A stretch of 64,000 nucleotides of DNA from positions 124,001-188,000 of the forward strand of contig CAYRIO010000002.1 in assembly GCA_964424355.1 (NCBI GenBank). The letters are read 5' to 3'. The DNA is from CAZEHS01 sp964424355 (lineage in GTDB: Bacteria > Bacillota > Clostridia > Peptostreptococcales > Acidaminobacteraceae). Below are positions 45,247 to 52,870 of the stretch, in pieces. The notes beneath the pieces are model-generated. The model made no database searches and was not told the DNA's origin. It saw nothing but the letters and a program-made list of their open reading frames with translations. How positions within the stretch are numbered: position 1 is the first letter of the stretch; the number at the start of each line of letters is the position of its first letter. Position numbers and translations under genes: made by a program.

Positions 45247-45274
45247 TTGAAATAACCGAAGACGATGCTATAAT
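45247..45274 (+). promoter_or_regulatory. Promoter of tRNA-Pro
   Basis: TTGAAA (45247-45252), 16-nt spacer, perfect TATAAT (45269-45274), about 20 nt before the tRNA. Confidence 0.7.
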
Positions 45275-45294
45275 GATACTTGTAGTCCGGTTTT

Positions 45295-45371
45295 CGGGGT
45301 GTGGCTCAGCTTGGTAGAGCGCTTGACTGGGGGTCAAGAGGCCGCAGGTTCAAATCCTGTCACTCCGACCA
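45295..45371 (+). tRNA. tRNA-Pro (anticodon GGG), CCA encoded
   Basis: 77 nt. The acceptor arms CGGGGTG and CACTCCG pair with the C1-G72 typical of bacterial tRNA-Pro. The anticodon arm CTTGA-CTGGGGG-TCAAG gives GGG; the T arm is GCAGG-TTCAAAT-CCTGT; and ACCA is encoded at 45368-45371. Confidence 0.95.
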
Positions 45372-45448
45372 AATAGCAATGGTTTCAAGGCTGGAAATGG
45401 TTATAAGCGGGTTTTTACCCCTTTTACTACCCACTTTTGAAACAAATG

Positions 45449-45481
45449 AGCAGAGATCGTTAATCGGTCTCTGCTTTTTTT
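45449..45481 (+). terminator. Terminator of tRNA-Pro
   Basis: AGCAGAGA (45449-45456) pairs with TCTCTGCT (45468-45475), followed by a run of T. Confidence 0.85.
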
Positions 45482-45490
45482 ATGCCTTAA

Positions 45491-45532
45491 AGCAAGGCCC
45501 TTGGATAGTTTGTCCAAGGGCCTTGCTTTTCT
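45491..45532 (+). terminator. Second perfect hairpin, terminator-like
   Basis: AGCAAGGCCCTTGGA (45491-45505) pairs perfectly with TCCAAGGGCCTTGCT (45513-45527), with TTTT after it. Only 16 nt separate it from the tRNA terminator, so it may have ended another, now lost, transcript. Confidence 0.7.
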
Positions 45533-45760
45533 CAGGGGTCGGGTTTGGCTTGAAGGTTTTTAGATTTGATCCAAGCAATTTTCTTGAGATAAGAATCCGT
45601 ACCACAAGACTCTCTTGTGGAAATATAATGCAATATAGGATAATAAGAATCATTATGGGACTTGATGTTTTTGCGCGATCTAATGTAACATACATTTGGG
45701 TTCTAAATAATTGACGGTTAAGTTTCGAGTAGGACTTAATTAATAAAATACAAAGTCGGG

Positions 45761-45780
45761 ATTTGTCGAAATTTGTCGAA
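45761..45780 (+). repeat. Tandem ATTTGTCGAA direct repeat, possible double Spo0A box
   Basis: ATTTGTCGAA occurs twice in direct succession with a 10-bp period. Each contains TGTCGAA, the core of the Spo0A (0A) box, which often occurs as spaced copies. The nearest plus-strand gene starts 305 nt away, so the function is uncertain. Confidence 0.4.
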
Positions 45781-46084
45781 TGAACTTGAAGATATATTTT
45801 CCATTGAAGGTCTCGTGTAATAAACCGCAAAAAAATACCTGCATCCACCATCCTGCCGTATCCATGTGAAAGATCCTTCACTGCGTTACATGGGCGGGGT
45901 TCTTGGATTCATACAGGAGAGGTTATCCACATCAGACCTGGCATGACAGCTTAGGCGGAAGTTAAGGACGGTTTTGAATTGAGATAGAAGGATAGATAGG
46001 ACTAAAACTGGCTGTCAACGTGTGTACCCGGCAAAACACCAGTAGGAGCACGGTAAGTAAAACACTATGATGGAGGGATAGAAC

Positions 46085-47806
46085 ATGAGCATTGTTATGA
46101 AAATTGAACATATAGAAAATGATTATCAATGGATGGATTTGCAAACAGAACTTACAAAGATTAAGGCAGATCTTGAGTCGGCCGACAAATCCAACATCAC
46201 CCCCGGCGACACCCTCCGCACATACAACCCAGACACTAGCCTATGCGTAGTCATCTTCAACAACCGCTACACTGACATTGCCAAGCTAGCGACCGCCCAT
46301 GCTGAGATGGCCGCCCATGAAAAAAATGAAATGGAGAGAACCATTATGACATCAAGCAGAAAATCATCAATGGAAGCAAAGCGAAGAGCTCACAGAAAAT
46401 ATGGATTGCTATTGGCTCTCATTGCTTTATTAATTATGGGCACACTAACAGGCTGTTATGCTCAGGAGTCGGAGAAGATCACAGGCAACGGCTTTAATGT
46501 TGGAGAAATGACGGATAAAGCTCTGGCGGATGAGAAAACCCGTACCTTGAGTGAGCGAGATTCACTAAAACAGGAAATGGACCGCATGTATGGCAGTGGC
46601 TTGTATGAACTGGATATGAAGGCTACCGAAGAACGGCTGACAAAGGAGCTGGTAGAAAAGCAGGAAAAGCGGCTTCCAGAACTATTAGGCGGGCCAGTGA
46701 TCGTTCGGTGTGAGGTGGTGTATTACAGAGATTCCTTAAGGGAAGCACAGGATAATAATGTGCACATCGATGACTTGCTTAAGGCTCAGGATAGCGGTGG
46801 CAAGCCATTCGCAAGAAGCGGTATAACAACAATCTACGGATTTGCCGATCCAAGCATGGAACTGGAAGCATTGCGGCAGTTCAAATACAACACGTCTTTA
46901 GGAATGTCTGATGAAACGGTTCTGTTCATTTATCCCAAAAGTGTCCTTAAAACGTACAATCTTGAACAGATTCGGGCAATGGAGTATCCATTCATCGAAC
47001 TGAACAAGGTATCCGAGTATTTCTTTTCTGCTCCAATCGCAAGTGGGTCAAACATGGAGCTAATCCATGACACAAAGAAAAGGCTGAAAGAGAAGTATCA
47101 TGAGGATTTTGAATGTATGAATGATTTTAGGGCTGAGTATTGGTGCCCAGTGAAAGATCCGAGCTTATGGTTTGACCATATGGTGGAAAATGATGACATG
47201 TACCTGCCAACTCTAGCTCAAAAGCGGATGAGTGAAACCATCAATCAGATTATTGAAGAGGAGGGCGGTAAAGACAGTATTGTCCAGTATTCGCGCATTG
47301 AGAATACAAGCACTTCTAACGGCGAAATATTCAAAAAACCTTATGATACGCGAAATCTGACAGATTCAAATGAAATCTTTACAAAGGCCTATATTGGAAA
47401 CTTTCACACAGGGTTGTTTTACCTATTAAGCCCTGGTGAAACGGTGGATTACGACAAGTTGGCAAGGATTTCAAAGCGGGTCAAGGCTATATTGGGGGAA
47501 GAAAAGCCAGAAGACAAAATTAAACATGTACTACGGATCTACTTTTATCAAGTGCCCACAGATATAAAACCGATAGCAATTGAGCAGTTCAAGAAGGAGT
47601 TGACTCCTGATAATGCTGAGATAACGATACACCTGACAGATAGTTTTGAACAGGGAACCCTTACGGAAGGCGATACCGAGGGCTTTCGGTTGCTAAGAGT
47701 ATATGGCGAGAGGCAAAATTGGTATGCCCCATACGTATTGTATTTCGAAAAAGATATGACTGGGGAAGAATTCAAAGGTGAGTTTTTCAAACCGCTATAT
47801 AAATAA
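46085..47806 (+). CDS. Unrecognised protein: N-terminal small domain fused in frame to a lipoprotein
   Basis: 573 residues from ATG 46085. Residues 1-85 resemble the separate protein encoded just downstream, sharing the core VVIF-NNRYTD (VVIY-GNDYTD there). Residues 88-124 form a lipoprotein signal peptide: Met88, basic stretch, hydrophobic core GLLLALIALLIMG, lipobox LTGC with Cys124. The rest is a soluble alpha/beta region of unknown family. An internal ATG at 46346 has its own RBS (GGAGAG), so the lipoprotein may start there (486 residues). Base composition is AT-richer than the surroundings, suggesting transfer. I do not recognise a function. Confidence 0.65.
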   Translation: MSIVMKIEHIENDYQWMDLQTELTKIKADLESADKSNITPGDTLRTYNPDTSLCVVIFNNRYTDIAKLATAHAEMAAHEKNEMERTIMTSSRKSSMEAKRRAHRKYGLLLALIALLIMGTLTGCYAQESEKITGNGFNVGEMTDKALADEKTRTLSERDSLKQEMDRMYGSGLYELDMKATEERLTKELVEKQEKRLPELLGGPVIVRCEVVYYRDSLREAQDNNVHIDDLLKAQDSGGKPFARSGITTIYGFADPSMELEALRQFKYNTSLGMSDETVLFIYPKSVLKTYNLEQIRAMEYPFIELNKVSEYFFSAPIASGSNMELIHDTKKRLKEKYHEDFECMNDFRAEYWCPVKDPSLWFDHMVENDDMYLPTLAQKRMSETINQIIEEEGGKDSIVQYSRIENTSTSNGEIFKKPYDTRNLTDSNEIFTKAYIGNFHTGLFYLLSPGETVDYDKLARISKRVKAILGEEKPEDKIKHVLRIYFYQVPTDIKPIAIEQFKKELTPDNAEITIHLTDSFEQGTLTEGDTEGFRLLRVYGERQNWYAPYVLYFEKDMTGEEFKGEFFKPLYK

Positions 47807-47830
47807 AGGTAGTTCATGGAGGATAATAAG

Positions 47831-48187
47831 ATGGCAGAATTGATGAATATTAATGATGGAATGCTGGAATTACAACGAAGTCTAGCTACTTTACGCGAAA
47901 TGTGTCCAATCCCAACAGTCCAAGGAACAAAGGTAATTGATCCAAATCAATTATCGGTGGTGATTTATGGTAACGATTATACGGATACGGTGGAACAATC
48001 AAAGGCATTAACGGCATTGAATACTGCAGAGCAAAATTTGGGTGCAGTCAGTGCATCAAAAGATCAGCTAAGAATATATATGCTTGATAAACTATCACAA
48101 GATGACCCGCTAATGGGGCAGTTGGAAGCGCGGTTAGATTTTCTCATGGAGGATTTGCTTAAGGAGAAGCCTGAGGGGTCAGACTAA
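47831..48187 (+). CDS. Unrecognised small protein, paralogue of the upstream N-terminal domain
   Basis: 118 residues from ATG 47831 (RBS GGAGG 8 nt before; ATG 47816 is an alternative). It is soluble and mainly helical, with the shared core LSVVIYGNDYTDTVEQSKALTALNTAEQN and a charged C-terminal helix. It starts 24 nt after the lipoprotein gene, so the two are co-transcribed. The function is unknown; it may be a cytoplasmic partner of the lipoprotein system. Confidence 0.6.
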   Translation: MAELMNINDGMLELQRSLATLREMCPIPTVQGTKVIDPNQLSVVIYGNDYTDTVEQSKALTALNTAEQNLGAVSASKDQLRIYMLDKLSQDDPLMGQLEARLDFLMEDLLKEKPEGSD

Positions 48188-48255
48188 AGAAATTAAGTAG
48201 CTCTGGGGAAACTCAAACCGTTTATTAACGTGAAGGTCAACTTTTAGGAGTTAAA

Positions 48256-48327
48256 ATGCATCGTAAACCATGCATCCATTATTCAGGAGCTCTATACCAT
48301 GTTATTGTTCGCGGTAATAACCGGTAA
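48256..48327 (+). pseudogene. Remnant of a REP-type (Y1_Tnp) tyrosine transposase
   Basis: 24 codons with RBS TAGGAG encode MHRKPCIHYSGALYHVIVRG then NNR and a stop. This is the typical N-terminus of Y1/IS200-like REP-associated transposases (ALYHVIVRGNNR). The remaining roughly 150-300 residues are missing, so it is a decayed fragment at the edge of the island. Confidence 0.75.
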
Positions 48328-48384
48328 TTGGAACAGCCTCCGTTAAGAGGTGCATGATAGGAAAATCAGCGATAAATGCACACA

Positions 48385-48432
48385 AAATGGACCCTCTCAA
48401 AATGATTTCATAATCATTGAGAGGGCCCATTT
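48385..48432. terminator. Terminator downstream of the helicase gene
   Basis: An extended inverted repeat, AAATGGACCCTCTCAAAATGAT against ATCATTGAGAGGGCCCATTT, lies 23 nt after the minus-strand helicase stop. It has A/T-rich flanks on both sides, so it may work in both directions. Confidence 0.7.
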
Positions 48433-48454
48433 GTTTGCATCATTCATATGAAAA

Positions 48455-50773
48455 TCACTGTGACGCCGTGTCCCAGAATTTCATATGCAGTTCGTGGACT
48501 TCGGCGCACCGATGCAGCCGTTTCAGGTGCCAGGTCTTCGGGAAAAGATTTTGGTAGCGCCTGGATTGGTAGCGGTCATCCAGGAGAAGCACAACCCCGC
48601 GGTCGGTTTCGGTCCGGATGAGTCGCCCGACGGCCTGAACCACTTTATTGATGGCCGGATAAACAAAGGCATAGGTATAGCCGTCTTTGTCGAGGCTGTC
48701 GTAATACATCTGGATAATGCTGTTTTCCGTACTCACGTAGGGGGTGCCCAGCCCAACGATGGCAACGCCCTCCAACCGGCTTCCCGACAGATCGATCCCT
48801 TCAGCGAAGGAGCCGCCCAGAACCGCCAGGCCGATCACGGTCTGATCGCCTTCGGCTTCAAAAACTGACAGGTAGGCCACTTTTTCAGCATCGGTCATTC
48901 CCGGCGCTTGCGGGTGAAGGATCCAGGAGGCGTTTCGAGACGCCAGCAAGTCGCCGATGCGGTTCATGAAATCATAGGAGGGGAAGAACACCAGGTAATT
49001 GGCCTGCCTTCCCTGGACCAGGGCTTCAATGTAATCGGCGATGGGGCCATAGGAGGTTTCGCGGCTGCGCAGGCGGGTATCCACGCCGCCTCCATGGAGC
49101 ATCAGGCGGTTTTCCTGGGGGAAGGGGCTGTCCAGAACGAGTTTACGGCATCCGACAAGCCCCAGGACCTCTTCATAGTAGGGATAGGGCGCCATGGTTG
49201 CGGAAAAGATGACGGTTGACACCGCCTGTTGGTAGCAATTCCTCAGCAGCTCGGAGGGATCAATGCACATCAGGCGTCCGGTACCGCCGCCCTGGGTGGA
49301 TTCCAGCCAGATGTACCCCCCGGAGAAGAGCTCGGAAATCGCATCAAACCGATAGAGGTTGGAGAGGATCTCGCTTTCTTCTCGTGGCAGCTCAAAGCCC
49401 TCCGTATCGGCGATGTACGCGGAAGCCGCATCGAAGCACTTGCGCGTTTGGGAGCAGATGAGGGGGGAGGGCAGGGGGTCTGTGATATAGTCCTTTCCCC
49501 GGGCCTCCAGGAAGTTGGGGGTTTCTTTGAGCGTCTTGACCAGTTTGCCGAGCTCCCGATAGGGTGCCGCTTTCCGCGGGAAGGCTTTTCTGAGGGTGGT
49601 CAGTTCATCCTTAACCACTTGGGCACTGTACATATCCCGGGCTCTGGCGGGAAGATTGTGGGCCTCGTCGACCAGAAAGGCATACCGTTCGGTGACTTCG
49701 CTAAAGAATCGTTGGATTTTTACCAAGGGATCGAAGACATGATTGTAATCACAGATCACCACATCGGAAAAGGAGGCCATATCGAAGGAGAATTCGAAGG
49801 GGCAGACGTGGTGCTTCTCGGCGTAAAAAACGACGCGCTCCCGGTCCATATGGTCTTCATTCTGGAGCGCATCCATCAGGCAGTCGTTGATACGATCGAA
49901 ATGGCCTCGGGCATAGGTGCAGTCCACGGGGGTGCATTTCTTCTCGCCGGTGAAGCAGATCTTGTCTTTTGCAGTCAGCGTGACGGATTTGACGCGCCCC
50001 CCGGCCCGGCGCATATCCTGGGCAGCGTCTTCTGCCACCGTCCTGGCTACGGTTTTGGCTGTCAGATAGAAAATTTTATCGATCCGGTCTTCGCCCATGG
50101 CCTTCAATGCAGGAAAGAGGGTCGATATGGTTTTCCCGACGCCGGTAGGCGCTTCTGCCATCATCAGGAGGCCGTCGCGGATAGTGGTATAGACAGCGGC
50201 CGCCAGCTTGCGCTGCCCGAACCGATAATCCCCATAGGGAAAAGGCATGGCCTGGAGCCCCTGGGACCGCTTCTGTGCCCATTGAAGCTGAAGCTGGTGC
50301 CAGACGGCGTACCGGGTGATCAGGTCCTCTACATAGGCTTTGAGATAAGCCGGGATATATTTTCTGCGGAGGTCTTTGCGGTCCTCCGTCCGGTCATTGT
50401 AGTAGGTCAGCAGGATTTCAACCTCTTCAAGCCCCTCGGCCTCCGCCAGCAGATAGGCATAGCACATGGCCTGGGCCCAGTGGATCTCGAGACCGTCTGT
50501 ATCCCAGTCGGCGAGGGAGCGGCGTGTGCTTTTGATCTCATGGATCAGCCGCCGCTCAAAGACGCCGTCGGCCCGGCCCTGAATCTGAATGCCCTGGGCT
50601 TCGAAGGTTTTCTTGAAAGGGACTTCCTTCTCCCAGCCTTCATCATAAGCGCTCTGCAGCAGGCGATGAACCTTCTGGCCCTCTTCCATCCGCCCCCCGG
50701 CACTTGCCCGGCTGTCAATGTCTCCGCTGCGCAGGACCAATTGAACCATTTCACCGATAGATACCGATTTCAC
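48455..50773 (-). CDS. DinG/XPD-type superfamily 2 helicase with N-terminal PD-(D/E)XK nuclease domain
   Basis: 772 residues from GTG 50773 (RBS AAAGGAGGG). Residues about 1-190 form a Cas4/RecB-like nuclease domain with GRADGVF...HEIKST (D, ExK). The helicase follows, with Walker A EAPTGVGKT, an iron-sulfur cluster region (CFTGEKKCTPVDC...HVCPFEF), the DEAH box LVDEAHN, SATMAPY and the C-terminal AVGRLIR motif VI. A 5'-3' DNA helicase acting on repair or recombination intermediates is likely; fusions of this kind occur in Firmicutes. It lies alone, with its own promoter and terminator. Confidence 0.9.
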   Translation of the reverse strand: MKSVSIGEMVQLVLRSGDIDSRASAGGRMEEGQKVHRLLQSAYDEGWEKEVPFKKTFEAQGIQIQGRADGVFERRLIHEIKSTRRSLADWDTDGLEIHWAQAMCYAYLLAEAEGLEEVEILLTYYNDRTEDRKDLRRKYIPAYLKAYVEDLITRYAVWHQLQLQWAQKRSQGLQAMPFPYGDYRFGQRKLAAAVYTTIRDGLLMMAEAPTGVGKTISTLFPALKAMGEDRIDKIFYLTAKTVARTVAEDAAQDMRRAGGRVKSVTLTAKDKICFTGEKKCTPVDCTYARGHFDRINDCLMDALQNEDHMDRERVVFYAEKHHVCPFEFSFDMASFSDVVICDYNHVFDPLVKIQRFFSEVTERYAFLVDEAHNLPARARDMYSAQVVKDELTTLRKAFPRKAAPYRELGKLVKTLKETPNFLEARGKDYITDPLPSPLICSQTRKCFDAASAYIADTEGFELPREESEILSNLYRFDAISELFSGGYIWLESTQGGGTGRLMCIDPSELLRNCYQQAVSTVIFSATMAPYPYYEEVLGLVGCRKLVLDSPFPQENRLMLHGGGVDTRLRSRETSYGPIADYIEALVQGRQANYLVFFPSYDFMNRIGDLLASRNASWILHPQAPGMTDAEKVAYLSVFEAEGDQTVIGLAVLGGSFAEGIDLSGSRLEGVAIVGLGTPYVSTENSIIQMYYDSLDKDGYTYAFVYPAINKVVQAVGRLIRTETDRGVVLLLDDRYQSRRYQNLFPKTWHLKRLHRCAEVHELHMKFWDTASQ

Positions 50774-50803
50774 CGCTTTCCCTCCTTTGCCCAAACGTAC
50801 GTT

Positions 50804-50824
50804 CCCTGTTTTGATTATACAGGG
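50804..50824 (-). promoter_or_regulatory. Promoter -10 with inverted repeat before the helicase gene
   Basis: On the minus strand TATAAT occupies 50814-50819, flanked by CCCTGT (50804-50809) and ACAGGG (50819-50824), a 6-bp inverted repeat around the -10 box. This could be an operator. No good -35 box is evident. Confidence 0.45.
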
Positions 50825-50873
50825 GTCTGTCCGGGAATGGAACAGCAAACGGCTTATTTCGGTCTCTTGGCTT

Positions 50874-52382
50874 CTAATTCGTAGGGGTGTTGATGTGAAT
50901 CCGGTCTGCAGCTTCATCCCACGAAACATTGAAACCGATCTGTGCAGCGATGTCCCGAAGTTTGAAATAATTGCTGTTGTTGATGGTGTACGCAGTCAGC
51001 GTGATGCTCCTGCCATCCAGCATGATGTTGGGCTGCGTCTGCCGGTACGGCTGAGATTGGGATGCGCCCGGCAGGGTTAATTCCCCTCCGATGGGGAAGT
51101 AGGCTTTGCCTGATGCCAGTGTCATGGTCCTTTCCGAATCGTTCCAGGTGATTTCAAATTGCTTGCTGGAGCCACTTAGCAACATGGCAAGGTCACGCAG
51201 TTTAAAGTAGTTGCTGTTGTCGATGTTGTAGGCCTCCAAGGCCATATCCTTGCCGTTGATGCGGACGGCGGCTGAAACTGGGGCTGCACTGGGTTGATTG
51301 GCGCTGCTGGGGACCGTGTTCGCAATGGTCAGTTTGGTGTCGGCGTGCATGGAAATTCCGGACATGACAGGATACCAGGAGCCTCCGATATTATTCTCCA
51401 CCGTCGTATTGTCGAGCTTGATATCGCCGGTGTGATCATTGGTAACAAAGAAAATACCGGATCCGTAGGCATTCACCCGGTTGTTTTCGATGCGGGTCCC
51501 CGAAAGGGACAACGTCATTTTATTGCCATCGTTGTAAATGGCACCGCCGCTTCCGCCTCCTGACGTACCGGGTTTTGCTGGATTTCCGCCCTGTCCGATG
51601 GCTTCGTTGTAGGAAAAGACACTGTTGATGATCGTCCAGGAAACGCCGATGCTGCTGAGGGCACCACCGTTGGCGCCAACGTTCCCCAAGCCTTTTCCGC
51701 CGCCAAACGTGCTGTTCACAACATAAACCGGCAAATCTTCGTATTGGTCGAATACGCGGAGGGCGCCACCGCCCACATCGGCCCCGGTGCTGGCGCACAC
51801 GTTGTTGGTGAACAGGCAGTTAACCACCTTGAATCGCCCTCCCCGGACCCAAATGGCACCGCCGCCATCATACACCGTATCTGCCGTGGCATTACCATGG
51901 GTAAAGGTAAGGTTTTGAACGGTCAGGCGGGGATAGTCCTGATTTTGAGCATGATCTGTTGTCCAGACCTGATTGGGGTCACAGGTGTTCATATACAGAA
52001 TGCGGGTTTTTCCCCCGCCGCTGAGGGTCACCAGTCCGCCGCCGTCAATGATGACATCCGGGTTGGCGTTGTTGAATATCTTGGCGCACCGATCCAACGT
52101 GAGGGTGAAGGGCTTGGATCCGCCATTGAAAACGATTTTGCCTCCCTTTGCAACGGCCTGGATGAATGCTTCACTGGTGCAGCTCTCGGGGGTGCCGGTA
52201 CCAATGACGTGATCGGGTTTGGAGACATCTTCTTGTCGGGCTTCTTGAGGAATGGCCATTTTTCCATCCGGATTGCCGGGAATGGCACCTGAATAGACGC
52301 TCATGGAGCCGGAAACGATGGCTGTGACGGAAAGGAAACAGAGAAACACCGCTTTAAAACGGGCTTTAAAAAGATTCTTCAT
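50874..52382 (-). CDS. Secreted right-handed beta-helix protein with two stalk (Cu amine oxidase N-type) repeats
   Basis: 502 residues with an N-terminal signal peptide (KAVFLCFLSVTAIVSGSMSVYSGA). Residues about 60-370 form a parallel beta-helix rich in GG and Asn ladders (IIDGGGLVTLSGGG, DGGGAIWVRGG, GSGGAIYND), as in polymorphic outer or surface repeat proteins. The C-terminus has two copies of the stalk domain (NIDNSNYFKLRDLA and TINNSNYFKLRDIA), which often bind the cell wall in clostridia and Paenibacillus. It is probably a surface or secreted protein of unknown ligand. RBS AGGAG. Confidence 0.85.
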   Translation of the reverse strand: MKNLFKARFKAVFLCFLSVTAIVSGSMSVYSGAIPGNPDGKMAIPQEARQEDVSKPDHVIGTGTPESCTSEAFIQAVAKGGKIVFNGGSKPFTLTLDRCAKIFNNANPDVIIDGGGLVTLSGGGKTRILYMNTCDPNQVWTTDHAQNQDYPRLTVQNLTFTHGNATADTVYDGGGAIWVRGGRFKVVNCLFTNNVCASTGADVGGGALRVFDQYEDLPVYVVNSTFGGGKGLGNVGANGGALSSIGVSWTIINSVFSYNEAIGQGGNPAKPGTSGGGSGGAIYNDGNKMTLSLSGTRIENNRVNAYGSGIFFVTNDHTGDIKLDNTTVENNIGGSWYPVMSGISMHADTKLTIANTVPSSANQPSAAPVSAAVRINGKDMALEAYNIDNSNYFKLRDLAMLLSGSSKQFEITWNDSERTMTLASGKAYFPIGGELTLPGASQSQPYRQTQPNIMLDGRSITLTAYTINNSNYFKLRDIAAQIGFNVSWDEAADRIHINTPTN

Positions 52383-52413
52383 GGCAAGGGCACTCCTTTT
52401 GGGGGGTGAGCGA

Positions 52414-52698
52414 TCATTTTAATCCGTGTCGTTCCAGTTGGGTCAAAAGCATGTCAGTGACCAATTTTTCCGTCAACAATTCTTTGAATGTAACGGTCTT
52501 GCCTTTGCCTGCGCTGCGGAGGGCTTCCAGCTCGGAGGGGATTGCATGGTGCCTTGCAATCAAATGGTCCTGCAAATTTTCAAATTTGGCCAGCTTCTCG
52601 ATGGCCTCGCCATAATAGTCTTCCTGTGCAACCTGCCCCGCAATGCTGTCTGAAACATAAAAGCCGTGGTCTTCGGACAGTCTTGTGAGTCTGTTCAT
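52414..52698 (-). CDS. Small hypothetical protein, phage-type
   Basis: 94 residues (MNRLTRLSEDHGFYVSD...). The pattern YGEAIEKLAKFENLQDHLI followed by a KTVTFKELL tail recalls small proteins common in Firmicute prophages and integrative elements. It has no enzyme motif. RBS AGAGAGGTG on the minus strand. It lies 31 nt upstream of the secreted protein gene, in the same direction. Its function is unknown. Confidence 0.65.
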   Translation of the reverse strand: MNRLTRLSEDHGFYVSDSIAGQVAQEDYYGEAIEKLAKFENLQDHLIARHHAIPSELEALRSAGKGKTVTFKELLTEKLVTDMLLTQLERHGLK

Positions 52699-52794
52699 GT
52701 CTTCACCTCTCTCCGTGATTCATGGGTGTGCATCACTTTCTTCTCATATTATGCCATAAATCAGGGGGCGCCGTGGGATGGTCCTATGACCCCG

Positions 52795-52844
52795 GAAAAA
52801 AGCAACCGTTCTTGGCGGATAGACTGCGCAAGGAACGGTTGCTT
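52795..52844 (-). terminator. Terminator of the asparagine/aspartate operon
   Basis: AAGCAACCGTTC and GAACGGTTGCTT (52800-52811 / 52833-52844) pair, with a near-continuous inner stem TTGGCG/CGCAAG. On the minus strand a T6 run follows (AAAAAA at 52796-52801 on plus). Confidence 0.85.
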
Positions 52845-52870
52845 TCGTAGAATGGCTTTTGGCGAAGCGG

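Larger units (their letters stand above)
45372..46084. other. Gene-poor AT-rich stretch after tRNA-Pro
   Basis: 713 nt without a convincing gene. It holds two terminator hairpins, the tandem TTTGTCGAA repeat at 45761-45780, and a region of low coding quality. An open minus-strand frame (45480-45881) has no RBS and crosses a terminator stem, so I do not call it. A promoter for the next gene is not clear. Confidence 0.5.

Noticed and set aside
45480..45881. 133-codon minus-strand frame after tRNA-Pro
   Set aside because: No RBS, low-complexity composition, and its 3' end runs through a perfect terminator hairpin.
45295..48454. Complete integrated element with attL/attR at tRNA-Pro
   Set aside because: I searched by eye for a second copy of the tRNA 3' end and for an integrase and saw neither, so only a possible island is claimed.
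49229..50884. 551-codon plus-strand open frame inside the helicase gene
   Set aside because: The opposite strand has all helicase motifs in order; this frame has none and no RBS.
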